NCBI GenBank assembly: GCA_000727475.1
Contig: KL647302.1
Location: forward strand, 134,657-198,656
Source: Sarcocystis neurona
Lineage: Eukaryota; Apicomplexa; Conoidasida; Eucoccidiorida; Sarcocystidae
DNA: 64,000 nucleotides
Direction of reading: 5' to 3'
A program made the position numbers and the translations under genes. The notes under the pieces are model-generated. The model was not told the DNA's origin and made no database searches. It was given only the letters and a program-made list of their open reading frames with translations. Below are positions 23,161 through 37,200 of the stretch, one piece after another. The first letter of the stretch is position 1; each line of letters opens with the position of its first letter.

Positions 23161-26100
23161 GGGAGTGTGTGGAGGAATGGGTAGATGCGGAGAAAGAGAC
23201 AGTGATTTACACACGTTAACGGGGTCTACATTGCACACACACCTGCGTACGAGACAATATATATATATAAACGCACGTCGATAAAGACGCACATATAGGT
23301 ATGTGTGTAGAGAGAGAGGGGGAGAGATTTAGACACAGGACTACGTAGATATGAAGTCGTAATTTTGTATAGGTGTGCACGTATACAGCCATATATATAC
23401 ATATATATATACGTACAGGGTAGGCAGGCGGACAAAGATGCACATGTGCATAGGCATACGGGCATGGTCAGATTTCTTTAATACACAGATATATATATGT
23501 GTATATATACACATGTATGTATGGACAGAGACGCGTAGAAAAAACGTGCACATACAAGCGTACGCGTGGATACGTGCCGACTAAGTAGAGTTATAGAACT
23601 GACTTGTGTGCATTTCACTAGACAGTCGTGCGTACACGGACGGACACACGTACATATATATACGTACATTCACATGTAATGAGTTACACAAATACATATA
23701 TAGAGAGACATACTTGCATACGTGCGTAAAGACATAGGGACGTGAACGTGTGCGCAAGTAAAGTGCCTGCCTTTCACCGAGATGAGATAGCTGCAAACGT
23801 GAAGAAAGCGACGACCTCCTACCACAGCTGTCACAGGCGCAGGTAGAAATCGAGAGCCACACAAACATACGGGGATATTCATGGAGGCGAGGAGGTTCAC
23901 GCATACACAGAGCAATATAATCTAATTGTAATTGTATACGTGTCCGTACATATATATAAATATACACACATACGGGAAGACTCTCCTACCCACGTATATT
24001 TATATCGATATAAAAGTATACGTACACGAAGCTTCTCTACCACCTGTACAAATAAGTACGTTAAGCTGTGCCTATATATAGAGAGAGAGGACGGAAAAAT
24101 ACTGGAGCAGTCTGTATATATATATAGGTAGACGGATACAGATGGACAGAAACAGACAGGTACGGAGATACAGGTAGATACAGACACAAATAGATAGATA
24201 GATAAGGACATGCTGGTATAGGTATCCACAGATAGGTAATGCCAGACATAGACAGATAGACATATAGCTAGCGAGCAAGATAGATAAGGAGACAGACACG
24301 CGTTAAGAGCGAAAGACACAGAGACAGAGATATGTCACTTTACACATATTTACTCTACCGTTGTCTATGTATATCCTAAATACACCTACCTATCGATATA
24401 TATACATATATAGAGAGACAGGCACGTTTATCTTTGCTACCCGCACCTGTCTATCGATATAGAGAGAGAGAGCTATGTAGGCATGTACCCGCACAAGTAA
24501 ATTAAACGTCTCACTTGCAGTCGAACGTTCGGAACAAAAGCGAAAAGGAAGCCAGGGAATCCACAGAAGAAACGTGTTTACACACTATAAATATATATAG
24601 AGAGAGCGACAGAGAGAGACATAGAGGAAGGGTGGGACATCCGTACACATATACGCTTGTACATGTAAAATTAAAACCTCTTCCCTCTGATGTATACGCG
24701 TAGGTATGTGTATATATATGTATACAGAGAGAGAGACACCCCCGCACACTAACGCGTGTATACGTAAAAATGATCAAGGAAAATATACCTGTCCGCCAGA
24801 TCGAGACTGCGCGCCATTTCATGGCACTCGCACGCAGGAGTGTACGCTCCAGCGTGTTTCAAAATTCTTCCTTTTATCAAATAAAGATCCGCCATCGTAG
24901 GAGTGTGCTTTATACCCTGCAAAAAAACATCAGCACCAGCACACTATATATATATATATGTCGCTCTTTAGACATCTATACATACATGCGGAGATGTTGT
25001 AAGCCTGAAAAACAAGTGGACAATTGTAGGTACACACACATCTGTACTTGCTGAAAGAGATAAACAGATATAGACAGTACGTACAGAATCATGGGTGTAG
25101 ACACCTACACAAGTACACTCGTAGTCACCTACGTCTGGCACTAATCTTCACCTCTTCTGTGCAGCGATACAAACGGTTCTTTTTTCCCAGGACGCGATCG
25201 CACTGCGCTGCAGTATCATGCGCAGGATCCACGCTTCGTGGCCCTCTCACGTGTATAATATTAGCCACCTTGTCCATCCACGTCACAGCAACCGCAGCAT
25301 AGAAGGCACATATATATATACATATAGAGGGAGGGACAAAGACGGGGAGAGATGGACGCATAAACGAGTGTACACATATAGACACCCAGACATAGAGAGA
25401 TAGACACGTGTAGAGATACAGAGAGGGACTGATACATAGAGACAGAGATAGAGATATATGGAAAGACAGACCGACAGACAGGTACGCACGGAGACAAACA
25501 TTAGAACATGTATAGAGGCACACACAGAGACACACCTATACATATATACATATATATAAATATACATATATATATATATACACACACACAGAGAAATGTC
25601 TAGTCGTGTGCTGTTCCGGCCGCTGCTTGTCTTTGCGTGGTGCTGCTCATGATGTCGTTGCAACGTTGGTCCTTGTAGCGGGTCTTTTTTTTCTCCTTTT
25701 TTACTTTTTCGATCGTTTCGAGCGCGTCATCGAAGCGTCCGACGAAGTCATACTGCTGCGCCAAGAGCATGTAGGTGTACAGTAGACACGTCGGCATTTC
25801 TCCTCGACTTTCCCACTGCCTTCCACTTCCTGCTGTTGCTGCTTGCTTCTCTTCGACTACTTGAGATCGCTCCTGCTGCTCTTCCTGCCCCTTCTCGCTG
25901 CTGTCCTTCATCTTTTCTCTGCGCTGCGGCTCCTGCGTTTCTTCCGCTCCAGAGTTGTCTTCTCGGTTTCCTGCTGCCGTTTCTGCTGCAGCTGCCGTTG
26001 CTGCTGCTGCCTCTGTATCTTCGCGTTTCACATCGCGTCCACTCCGCTTCTCTTTCCCGGCTCCTTCTTCCTTTCCCTCTCCTGCGGCTGCTTCTTCTTC

Positions 26101-29100
26101 CTCTGCTGTTGCTGGCGCTCTGTCGTCCTCCCCACGGATCATAGCCCGCCTACTCTCTCCAGCATCTTCTTCCGCAGTTCCCGTTCCTTCACTTGCTGCT
26201 ACTGCTGTCGCTTCTCCTGCTTCCTTTCCTTGCCCTGCCACAGCATCTGCAGAGGCCGGGGCTGCTGCAGATGCTGCGTGTTCTCCTTCGGTTTCTTCTC
26301 TGTCTCCTGCTTCTTCTTGCCTTCGTGCTGCTGCCTCTGATTCTGCTGCGGGTGCACCTGCTGCTGCCGCAGTCGACCCCGCCGCTAGCGGAGCCCCAAA
26401 GGAAGCAACTGGCTCTCGCTGCAGATTGACCACGTACGACTCGAGCAAGTCGAGAATTATCGGCATTTTGCCGGGGGTCTGCAGCCTCCGCATAGACGAA
26501 AACAAAGCTATAACTCCTTTCCGCAGAGCTGGCCGCAGAAACGCATCCAGCTGCTCGCGGAAAGTCTCGCCCGTTACAAACGACAGAGCCAGCAGAGGGG
26601 GGACGGAGCTGCCGGGATGTGCTGCAGCCAAGTCTGCATGTCAACGTCCCACTCACACATGGGCGCAGTCGGGGCCACTCTCCAAAAAACTCGCCAACGC
26701 AGAAACGAAGATGAACGCGGACGGTGAAGACGGCAGGGACAACGGAACAGGAGGGAGAGTGAAATACACAGAGAATGCGGAAGAGAAAGCAACGAAACAA
26801 ACTGGGAACAGCAAAAGGGACTGCAGGAGTGATCCACGAATGTGCGACAGACACACGTATGTATGTTCACGTGTACGTGTGGGGGTAACTACACGCACGT
26901 CAGCAAGTACACTCTGACTGAAGGAATCAAACAGATGATCAAAAAAATTACTCCGCCCCTTCCGTTTTCTATCTATTGCTATCTATTTAGCAGTAAGGCA
27001 ATAGTTCAACAAGAAATATCCGCAGACCTGCGCGACAGTAAAGGAGAGTTACAGAGACAACGAAGACGAGCTTACGACTGTCTGTACGTACATACGCTTA
27101 CATATATATGCATGCATGTACACGGACGTGTAGTTACACAGAGAGAGCTTCACACCGTTACATATATACATTTACGTATGTAGCTTTTCTTGAAATGCTG
27201 GAATAGTGAACCATTCGGTAAAGCGGCACGTGTCTGTGGATAGACAAAAACAGACTTTCTTGCAAAAGCGTCTCGCTCCTTAGATGTCGCAGTGCTGTGG
27301 CATCCAAGACTCTCGCAGCTGACCCTCTTCTTCTAAATATATATATATATGAGTGTACGTCTGCGTAAAATACAATATATATATATATATGTATGTCGCT
27401 GTGTCTGCGTACCGGTGTATGCGTCTAGAGTGTAATACACACGTGCACACATAAATACACATATGTGTACTTAGATATGCAAATCAGACATATAGATATA
27501 TATATGCGGAGGCGTACCGCATTCGTTCATCACACATATTTATGTACGTGTATACAGAGACAGAGAGGGGGACCGAATCCGGGCAGGTGTACACACACGT
27601 TCCCGTCGACACCAAGATATACACGACCGTCAATATACCCGAAGACGCGTGCGTAGGACTGAGTGCCCCTCCTGCGTGCAGATATACGCGAGCGTCCTCG
27701 TGGCTCACTGCGCGCACATGTATTTCGGCACTGTCCACCACACACATCCAGACATCTATACATGGAGACACGCATATTTCTTAAACGCCCACACATTCAG
27801 TCATATGGAGAAATATATATACATATATATGTAGTGAAGGAACCGGCATGGAAAATGCCGCGTGTCCCGTTGCCCCTTCACGAGCAGCTGGTGAGGCAGT
27901 CGCACGCCGCGCGGCGCGCAGCTCCTGTTTATTCCCCAAAAAAATAGGTATACACATGTCTACGTGTATACACCCCTGCAGCGCAGTACAGGGTGTTCCT
28001 TGCACATTTATCCATCCGCACATGTGCACACTAAGTCACCACTAGCTAATGCGTCCTGTCTTATAAACTCGTTTATCACCGCACGCGTGTCTGGACATGT
28101 ATATATATATGTGCATGTCTTCTTACACAAGTGTGTGTATATATATATATGAGTGCTGACAGATATCCAGACCTCGTGGTACCCACACAAAGACATGCCA
28201 CCCCTACGGCTGTGCACGTAGTAGGCACCCCTCACATAGTACGCGCTGCGACAATTCTGTCTGTCTACGCATCTGTACGGGCCCAGTATGGACGCATGCC
28301 CACGATGACGACCACATACGGGTATCCTGCTACGCCTTGCGACGCTTCTGTTCAATAGAAAGAAGTTGTGTGGAACTCAGGAGGTGATACCACGGAAGAA
28401 GCGAAGAAGAAGCTGCTGTTCTTCAGCAGAGGGATCCCTGGTGACGAGAAACAGCGGCCACGGCGTGCTGCTGCGCCGCTTCTTCCACCCAGAGAGAGGA
28501 AGAACTTTTGCTGCTGCTGCTCTTGTTAGCACCTCCTGCAGCTTCTCCTTCGTAACAGCCGGAGGCAGCCACCCCACGCGACCTTCTCCTGTCGAGTGAA
28601 TCGCCCCAGGCAACAGCTGCACACACGCAGCCGCCTCCTCGTCTCTGCAGCGCAGTCAACGGGCAACACAGGTGCAACAGCGACGGCAACAGCACACGCA
28701 GCAGCAGCAACCACAGCGACAACACAGCAGTGGCAGCAGCAGCAGCAGCTTAAGCAGCGATACAAGACGCAGCACGCGGGCGTGGGGCATCAATATGAAG
28801 AGCACCCACGTAGGCCACGTTCTATATGCAAGGCAGCGATAAAGACGAGGATGGTAGCACTTCGTGAACAAATCAATACTCGTCCCCCTTTTCCTCCCCC
28901 GCCCCCCCCCTCCCCTTCCCCTCACTACGTGCACTGTTATATATACATTTTCATATATATAGAGAGAGAGACCAGAGTTGGCGCTCCCGTAGGGGCTTCG
29001 CTACGAATGCTAAGGAGTGAAAAATTAGACGAGGTGACTGCGTTGTCATCACGACCCCGGGGCAGCAGCAGCAGCAGCCGCAAGAAGTCAACTGCTACCC

Positions 29101-32100
29101 TATAGCGACCCGCAGCTTTTCCTACGTTCTCACACGTGCTGAGGTATGTCTGAGGTATGTCTGAAGACAGAAGGATACAGACACAGATGTACTACACATC
29201 GAGACAAACAGATACATACATTTAAGGTAAGAAGGATATAGATGCCATCATACGTCTACTGGTATGTGTGTGTAAAAACGTGTGTGTAGCTATTCATAAA
29301 ATATGAATACACATATATGGAACACGCACTTATCTACGGCTGGTAGCGTTTCTGTGTCTCTAGCGATGGTGTACTACTCCGCCAAGTCCTTCTGCTGCGT
29401 CTGCTGCTGCTTCTACTGCTGCTGTTGCTGTCTGCCATTTCCGCTCTTCTGTTGCTGCAGCTCTGGCCGCCGCTGTTTCGCCAGCGTCAGCTGCTACGGC
29501 TCTTGACCAGGCTGTGCCTCCTGGTGTTGCTGCTGCTGCCTTTCTCCTCTGTTGCTGGCCCACCCTCCGTCTCCTCGTCTCGTTCTCCCGACTTATCACC
29601 ACATACGCGATCTCTCCCCGCCTTGACCTGCTGTAGCTGCAGCTGCGCCTACTGGTCCTGCTGCTGTCACATCTTCTGCGTCTCTACAACTGCAGAAGAA
29701 GCCAGCACTGCTGCTGGCCGCATTGTGCGTCTTTCTGTGGTGTAGAACCTACTCCTCTGTGTTTTGCTCCTTCGCTTCCTGCTGCTGTTGCTCCTCGACC
29801 GTTCCCTCCTGCTGCTGCTGCTTATTGGTGGACTCCTGCTGCTGCTCGTGGTGCTTCTGCTGGTCGGGCTCATGCTGCGGCTGCTTCTTGTTCTTCTTTC
29901 GCAGAGCGTTGACCTCCGGGATGTAGCAGAGGCGTCGGAGGCGGGGGTCGGCGTCGCACGCGAGAAGAACCAGCGCGTAGATCTCGTTGTTTTTATTTTT
30001 CTCGAAGAGTTCTGTGTACACGTCACGAGCTTCCTCAAGTTTCCCAGAAATGAGCAGCAGGTGTCCCTGCATCTCGAGCAAACTTATGCGATCGACGACG
30101 TGTCTGCAGCAGCGCCGGTACCCCGGGACAGTCACAACAGCGAGAGCAGCAACATCACCCCAGGTGCCACAGCGTTGCGACTTTTCCTGGGTCACTATTA
30201 CGAGCCACATACGTTTTCCATGTTTCCGTATAAGAACATCTTTACGTGTGAAGAAGAGGGAGGAGGGAAGACAGAGAGATAAGCAGAGATGGAAACGAAG
30301 AGAGATAATGCACACCTTCACCTGTACGGAAGAAGAACACGTCGGCGTACACACATACGTAGAATTCTACACACCCACACATACACACACCTACACACAC
30401 ACACACACACCTACACACACACAGAGGCGGAAGTCTACTTCGATGCCACAACAGAAAAAGCCACGAAAAAAGAGTGAAACGCACACACATACGTATATAC
30501 ATACATATATGTGGGCAGCAGGATAAGCACCTTTTCACATATGTATATACACATGTGAAGCACGAGGATGTACGCACAAAGGGGCATACACCTAAATACG
30601 TCCGTGTACGTACAGACAGATGGACAGGGTGTCTGTGTGAAGGCGTCGAACGCCATATACACGTACGGAGACGTCCATGTATCAATGGGAGGATATACAC
30701 GCAGTCTGTGTATAAGCCTACACACGAAACACAGCTATACATACATATGCATAGAGAGAGATGGATGGATATATAGATAGACAGGTGGAGAAACACGTAG
30801 ACAGTATACACATACATGCACAGGGGATACACACACCTGTGCGGGTACGTACACATACAGATAAACAACCGGATAGATAGTGAGGAAGCTCGTCTACGCA
30901 TCTACAAAATGATATACAACACATGCGCTGAGACACATACGTAGTAGGTAGACGGAGAGGTGAGTGTCCACGCACGGACTTCTCTACTACGCGAGGGATG
31001 GCTACACGCACCCGTTCACTACGTTTCTGAGAATCGCATCACGAAAAAAGCACGTAAATACACTCGCGTACCTCTTAAACGATGTGAGGCAGGTGCCATA
31101 GGCGTGTATATCTATGTATACACATAACACAAATATACACATACGCGTGTATATGTATACACATATATATGTACATACGACACACACATTTGGAAGAAAA
31201 ATATATATATATATATATAAATGACATATATTCAAAGGAATGCACATTTTAGTAGAAGTACTATATGTACAAGTAATACATAAACATATATATAAGACAC
31301 ACGCATATATGAGCAAGATATATATATAGAGAGAGACACTAGTAGAAGAAGTATATATACAAGTCATATATATATATATACATTATGTACGTAAGTGGTA
31401 TATCCATACACGTAAGTGATATATATATATATATAAATCACTTACATCGGGTTCTCCGGTGAGTGCTTGAGGATCATTATCGAGAAAAGTAAATCATGTC
31501 CACACACAGGCGTGTCGTCTATACCAGAGTAGACACAGATGTAGTGTATTTCTGTTGTCGCGTGCATGCGCTGGGTGACAGTGGTTTGAATTGAACAGGA
31601 GCAGGCAAACCAAAAACTGGAATATAGAGAGAAGTGCAGAGAGCGTCCGAAACCATACGCGGAAGAGGAAGGGAGGAGGACAGGAAGACGAAAAAGACGG
31701 ACGAGTGAGACAAACGAAGATGTGGAAGAGAAGAGAAACGACCGACTAGCGAAGGAGGAAGAAAAGGAAAAACAGCACGACACGCACAAGCCGCGTACGA
31801 GGGGTTGCAGCTGGCCTGGTGGTGGAGCGACCTGCACTCAACGAGTGAAAGAAAAGGAGACGAAGAGAAGAAAACGGAGAAAGCAAGGGTAACAGACGAA
31901 GAACAAAAAACGAAGAAGAGAAGATGAAGGAGAAAAGGAAGTGAAGCGGTGAAGAAGACGAAGCGAACATGAAGAAGAGGGGAAGACGAAGTAGCGCGGT
32001 GCGTAAGCGTGTGAAGACAGAAGACGAAGACGGACGCGGGGACACAGCTGCTGTTGCTGTCCTCATGGCTGGCAATGTTGAGTACGGCTGTTGATGCGAG

Positions 32101-34212
32101 TCCCCCTGCAGAGAATACCGCAGTACCTGAGCGTACGCTGTGTGTGCTGAGGCTCTATGCTGCCCCACCTGTCGGGGGAAGCACTTTTCTTTTACTTACT
32201 GCTCCCTCTCTTTCAAATAGGAGAGACAGTCGTCAACTCTTCCCGCTTGTTCAAGCAACATTGCACAATAAAGCATGAGCTCGCTTCTATCAAAGGCGTC
32301 CAAGTCTCTGTCGTCGTAAAACTGCTTCTCCATCTCCGAGACGACAGCCACGGCGGTGTCCAGCGACCCGCACTGCAGTGCCAGGCAAGCGCAGCAGCAA
32401 CAGCAGCAGCAAAACCGTGAGCCGGCGAGAAGAAACGCGCCGACTACACGCAGCAGCAAGCCAGCTGATACGGTAAGGAGCGGGAAGTGGAGGAAGAGGA
32501 CGAGGACGAGGAGGAGGAGGAGGAAAAGGTCATGCGGCAGCAGCAGCAGCAGAAGTGAGACGGTGAAGCGCCAGTGGAGGGGAAGCAGCAGCAAAAGTGA
32601 AAAACAGCGAAGAGGCAGCAAATGAGGAGGCGAGACGGCAGCAAAAGTGAAACAGCGAGGAGGAGGAGAGGGAAGAGATGCAGCAGCAGCACAAGAGAAG
32701 GGCCGAAGAGGAGGACGACGAGCAGCAGCAGCAGTGAAATAGCGAAGAGGAGGAAGAGAAGCCGCAACGGTAGACCCTCGAAGCAGCGGCATCACGACAG
32801 CGAGACACGCAGCGAGACGGCACAGCACCACAGGGTGTCAGAAACAGCAGCAGCGACAGCAGAGAAAACCCGCAGCCCGCGGCCGGCACACTGGGGTGTC
32901 TGTGGGTGTACATATTATTTATATATATATCACAGACAGACGCCATGGTGTTTTCATTTCCTCTGCATTTTTCTGCTTTTGCTGTGAAGTCGATTCTTCT
33001 TCGAGGCACGAGCAACCACAGAATGTCCACTGACTCTTCAGCAGAGTCACAGCACTAACAGCGGCACATGGCGGGCAGCGATAATGGCGGTGAGGTGTGG
33101 CAGCGGCGCCAGCAGCAGTAGATCTACCGTACAGCACCAGCGAAGTGCTGAAGCAGCAGCGACGGCAGCAGTAGGACGGCGACGCGGGAACATCGGGGCA
33201 GCAGCGACAGCGTCAGCAGATTTGCGGGCGACCCAAAGTCGAGACAACGCGGTAGCAGCTACAGCAGCAGCAGACCGAAGAAGCGCAGGTCGAATTGATG
33301 CGGCCGTCGCGGTGTGTGTCAGCATCTCACACGATACGCTGGACTCAACGTCTAGGCCCCGGGTAACAGCAGCAGCAGAAGAAAGTAGCGAGAGCAGCAG
33401 ACACGCGCATCAGCCGCAGATACCGGCAGCACACGTTAGCACACAGCAGTAACATGACGGCGCAGCAGCAGAGGGCAGTGTGTGCAGCAGCAGAAACTAC
33501 ACGCGAAAAAAAAAAGAGCAGCGTCAAGTACCTGCAGCGCTTCATCGCATCAGAACATTCGAAAACATACGGATCACGCCACTTACTCCCACAGAGAAAT
33601 CGCTACGCGTAATAATTATATATGTTCCCGTGTATCTACATTTGTACTTACACATACATATATATATATATACTGATCAAGGCACTTACTCTGACAGAGG
33701 AGTCGGTACGCGAAATAGCTGTACAGATTCGTGTGTATCTACAGTTATACTTCATACACATACATACACATATATATATATGCGTGTGTCTAGATATACA
33801 TGCAGGTACATGTACGTTCGCACTTAAAATTTCTCCGTCAACGATAAACAACTACGTGTAGACACGCGCACGTGTAGATACACAGAAGATACACACACAT
33901 CCTATCACAACCTCGTACACGAGTTCATCCCAAATGAACGAAAAACATCCTTGAGTATACAAGTACGCCAGTACATATATATATAATATACATATACATA
34001 TATATATATATGTATACTTGCATATTCGTATAGATATACACGTCAAAGGAGGAAGAGTGACAGAGCCGAACAGAGACGACTAAATTTTCGCTTACATTTC
34101 AACAATTATGTGCGGGTACAGACCAACACACACAGACAGATAAGAAGACAAATGTATGTTATATTCTTCTAAATGTATACACCTACGTCAGCCTACCTTT
34201 ACACTTGCTCAT

Positions 34213-34252
<40 letters not shown>

Positions 34253-37200
34253 GCGTGGACGGAGTCTTGCTATGTTGGCTGTAAAGCATTTCACACACAG
34301 CAGAGCATTTTCACGTGTTCTGGCATATCCAAATATATGAACATTCTACCCTGTTAGATACCTATGTATTTATATGTGCTTCGGCTCCCTGCATCCGTAC
34401 AAGTGTAAACAGGGATCTACGAATGTACGTAGCACGTGTAATGTGCGGCAAGCGTACGAGATGATTGGCCAACGCGAAGGGTGTCCACTCGCGAATGTAT
34501 TGAGATCTGGTCGCCAGAATTTGCCGTCTCGTCTCCCTGAACGCCTCATATTTTCGCTCGTGCAGCTGCAGCACGGAGAGATCCTTAGCTATCTGCACAT
34601 GCTCGGGCGTCAAGCGAAAAGCCTGAGCAAAGCACTTGGTCGCCTCTCCGTAGTCTCTGTGCAGCACGACAAATAAATTGAGAGAGACGCTGAGAGAGAA
34701 AAAAGAAGGCAAGCTCCCTCTCCATCAATAGCAGCGGCATGGAGAAGCGTTAAACAGCAGAACAAGTGGCACTAGCGAAATGATGTCAGGCAGCAGCAGC
34801 AGCAGTAAGGCGGCGACCTCAGCAGCAGCAGCGAAAAGACCCCAAGCAGACGCTGCTGTCCGGCAGCGAAACGATGACAGACAACCGCAGCAGCACCAGC
34901 GGCGAGACTATGTCACATCGCTGCAGCGGCGGGGCGGTGAGCAGCAGCACTGCTGCGAGAAGACGCCAGGAAGCAGCAGCAGCAGCAAGAACCGGAATGC
35001 AATGGCAGCAGCGGCCGCAGCAGAGAGGCACCAACAGCAGACGCAGCCGGCGACGGAGGAGAAAACGACGAAGAAGCTGGTGGAGAGGAGACGCAGGAGG
35101 AGCAGACGTGACGAATGCAGTGGCAAAAGAAAGCTGCAGAGGAACGGAACCGGTGCAGCAGCAAAAGCAGGAAACCCGAAGCAGCAATCGCACATTAGAC
35201 GCCTGGGCGCAGCCAGAGTACGGCCAGCAGAAAACTCTCACCCACACATCCGGAGTGCTCACCAACACGTTTCCGCGTGTACACTAAGAAGAAAACAAGA
35301 CATGGACACAAATAAATTTATTGTGACGTATGTATATACATACGTATGTACGTACCCAAGTCATGACTACTAGAGTTCCACAGGCGCATATGTATCTATA
35401 TAACCTGATTAACACATGTAACTGTCTATGAATCGCAGACTCGTTACACCTAGAGACATATGCATATATATATATATATATATATACAGATATATATGTA
35501 TATATAAACATTGTGACTGTAGAGTAGGTGCTCTATACTATAAATACATATATATGGATACACAAATGTACACACACGTTCAAATACGTGTGTATACACG
35601 CACGCGTATGTGTGTGTATATATATACACATATATACATATATATATACAAGGGTATACAGAAGCGAGTATTAGACGAGCAGCTGCGGAACAGGCTGCCA
35701 AGTCAACAACGAAGAAGCAGCACCAGCAGTCGCAAGACAGCAGTGGCAGCTACAGGCCACCAAACACGTCCTTCCTGCCTGCTTGAATCGCAGTCGATCC
35801 TTTGCGTCTCTGCTGCCTGCGGCTTCCCTTTCTTGTACAAATGGGAGTACATCAAGTACTGCACAACGTGCCGCTGTCACAAATGCAGTCTCCCCTCTCT
35901 GTCACAATGTACACATACGTACATATATTTACATATACGCATTCATACATACGTACATAACATACACTTCTACTATGTACTGAGCATTCACGTGTGTATA
36001 TACATATATACATATATAAATATATGCATATGCACACCATATTTTATATGGATACATATAGATATATGTACGTATAAATGTACACGTGTATGTTCGAGCG
36101 AAGCACGCCTCTTTTTCATGACAACGTGAAGACGTAGAAGTACACTTGAAAGACGAATTTTTCATTCAAGCCAACCGTCTCCTGCATCCGTCTGGATAAA
36201 ATACATCACGACGCGTCGCTGCGTCTACTTGTGCGTATATCCACGCGTCTGTCCGCCCACACTCTTTATCGAACCTTGCTCCACAGGTTCGAAAAAAAAA
36301 TGCGACAAACGTACACGTATACATATAGATACATCTATATGCATGCGTATGTAGGTGAGTACGCGCGGCTATCCCCCAGACGCTTTCCTCAACCCCTATC
36401 AGACACGTGACTTGATAAAAACTGGTCTACCTACACGCACATATACAAGTAGATATATATATATATACGTGTGTACACGTATACATAGAGAAACATACGC
36501 AACAAGGAGTTTCTTGGTTCAGGTAGACAAACGTTCCCACCGAGGATAAGAGATAAAGGAGGGCTGTAACAAAAGAGAGAGCGACTAGTAAAGACACGTG
36601 CACAGAAGGAAACATCGACAAATGGATTGTCACGGTTGTAGACACACTTCCACGCATATTTCTCGAAAGGGAGCCCGTACTTGTCTGCGCGGTACATCGT
36701 GCCTAGAACATGCCACGAGACGTAGTTGCGTATATCAAGACGCAGTCCTCGCTTGGCGAGTTCGTAAGCCTCCTGTTTCCTTTCCGGTCCCATGTTGGAA
36801 AGAATCAACGCCTTCATCGAAATTGTTTCACCGTGGTCCGGAAACTTCTTCAGAATCTGATCCGCTTGCTTTGCCGCCTTCTTGTAGTGCTTGTGTTCGA
36901 TCAGACTCTGCAAGCGCGTGAGGAAACGGGAAGAGAGGGAGACGAGACAACAGCAACAGCACTATACGAGCACAAGTCGCAATCTCAGTAGAGAATGGGA
37001 AGAGAGGGAGACGACACACAGCAGCACCAACGCTCCACGCACAGACACGTCCTCAGCCTCAGCAGACACGCAGACGCAACAGCCGCAGCAGAAGAAGCGG
37101 CGAGGCGATGAGACAAAAACCGGCGGCAGCAGCAGCAGCAACAGAAGCCGCAGAAGAGGCAACAGCAACGTCAGAACAGCAGTAGCGGACGCACCCGTCC

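Noticed and set aside
21803..23219. Plus-strand frames of 267, 352 and 452 codons, Leu/Ser/Phe-rich
   Set aside because: They follow from a C/T-rich block that rarely forms stops, overlap NAA15 exon 9 antisense, and end in TA repeats.
29360..29690. Possible extra NAA15 exon (minus frame reading GERDEETEGGPATEEKG)
   Set aside because: Exon 5 joins exon 6 directly in phase without it, and it has no homologous counterpart; kept as intron, though cDNA could restore it.
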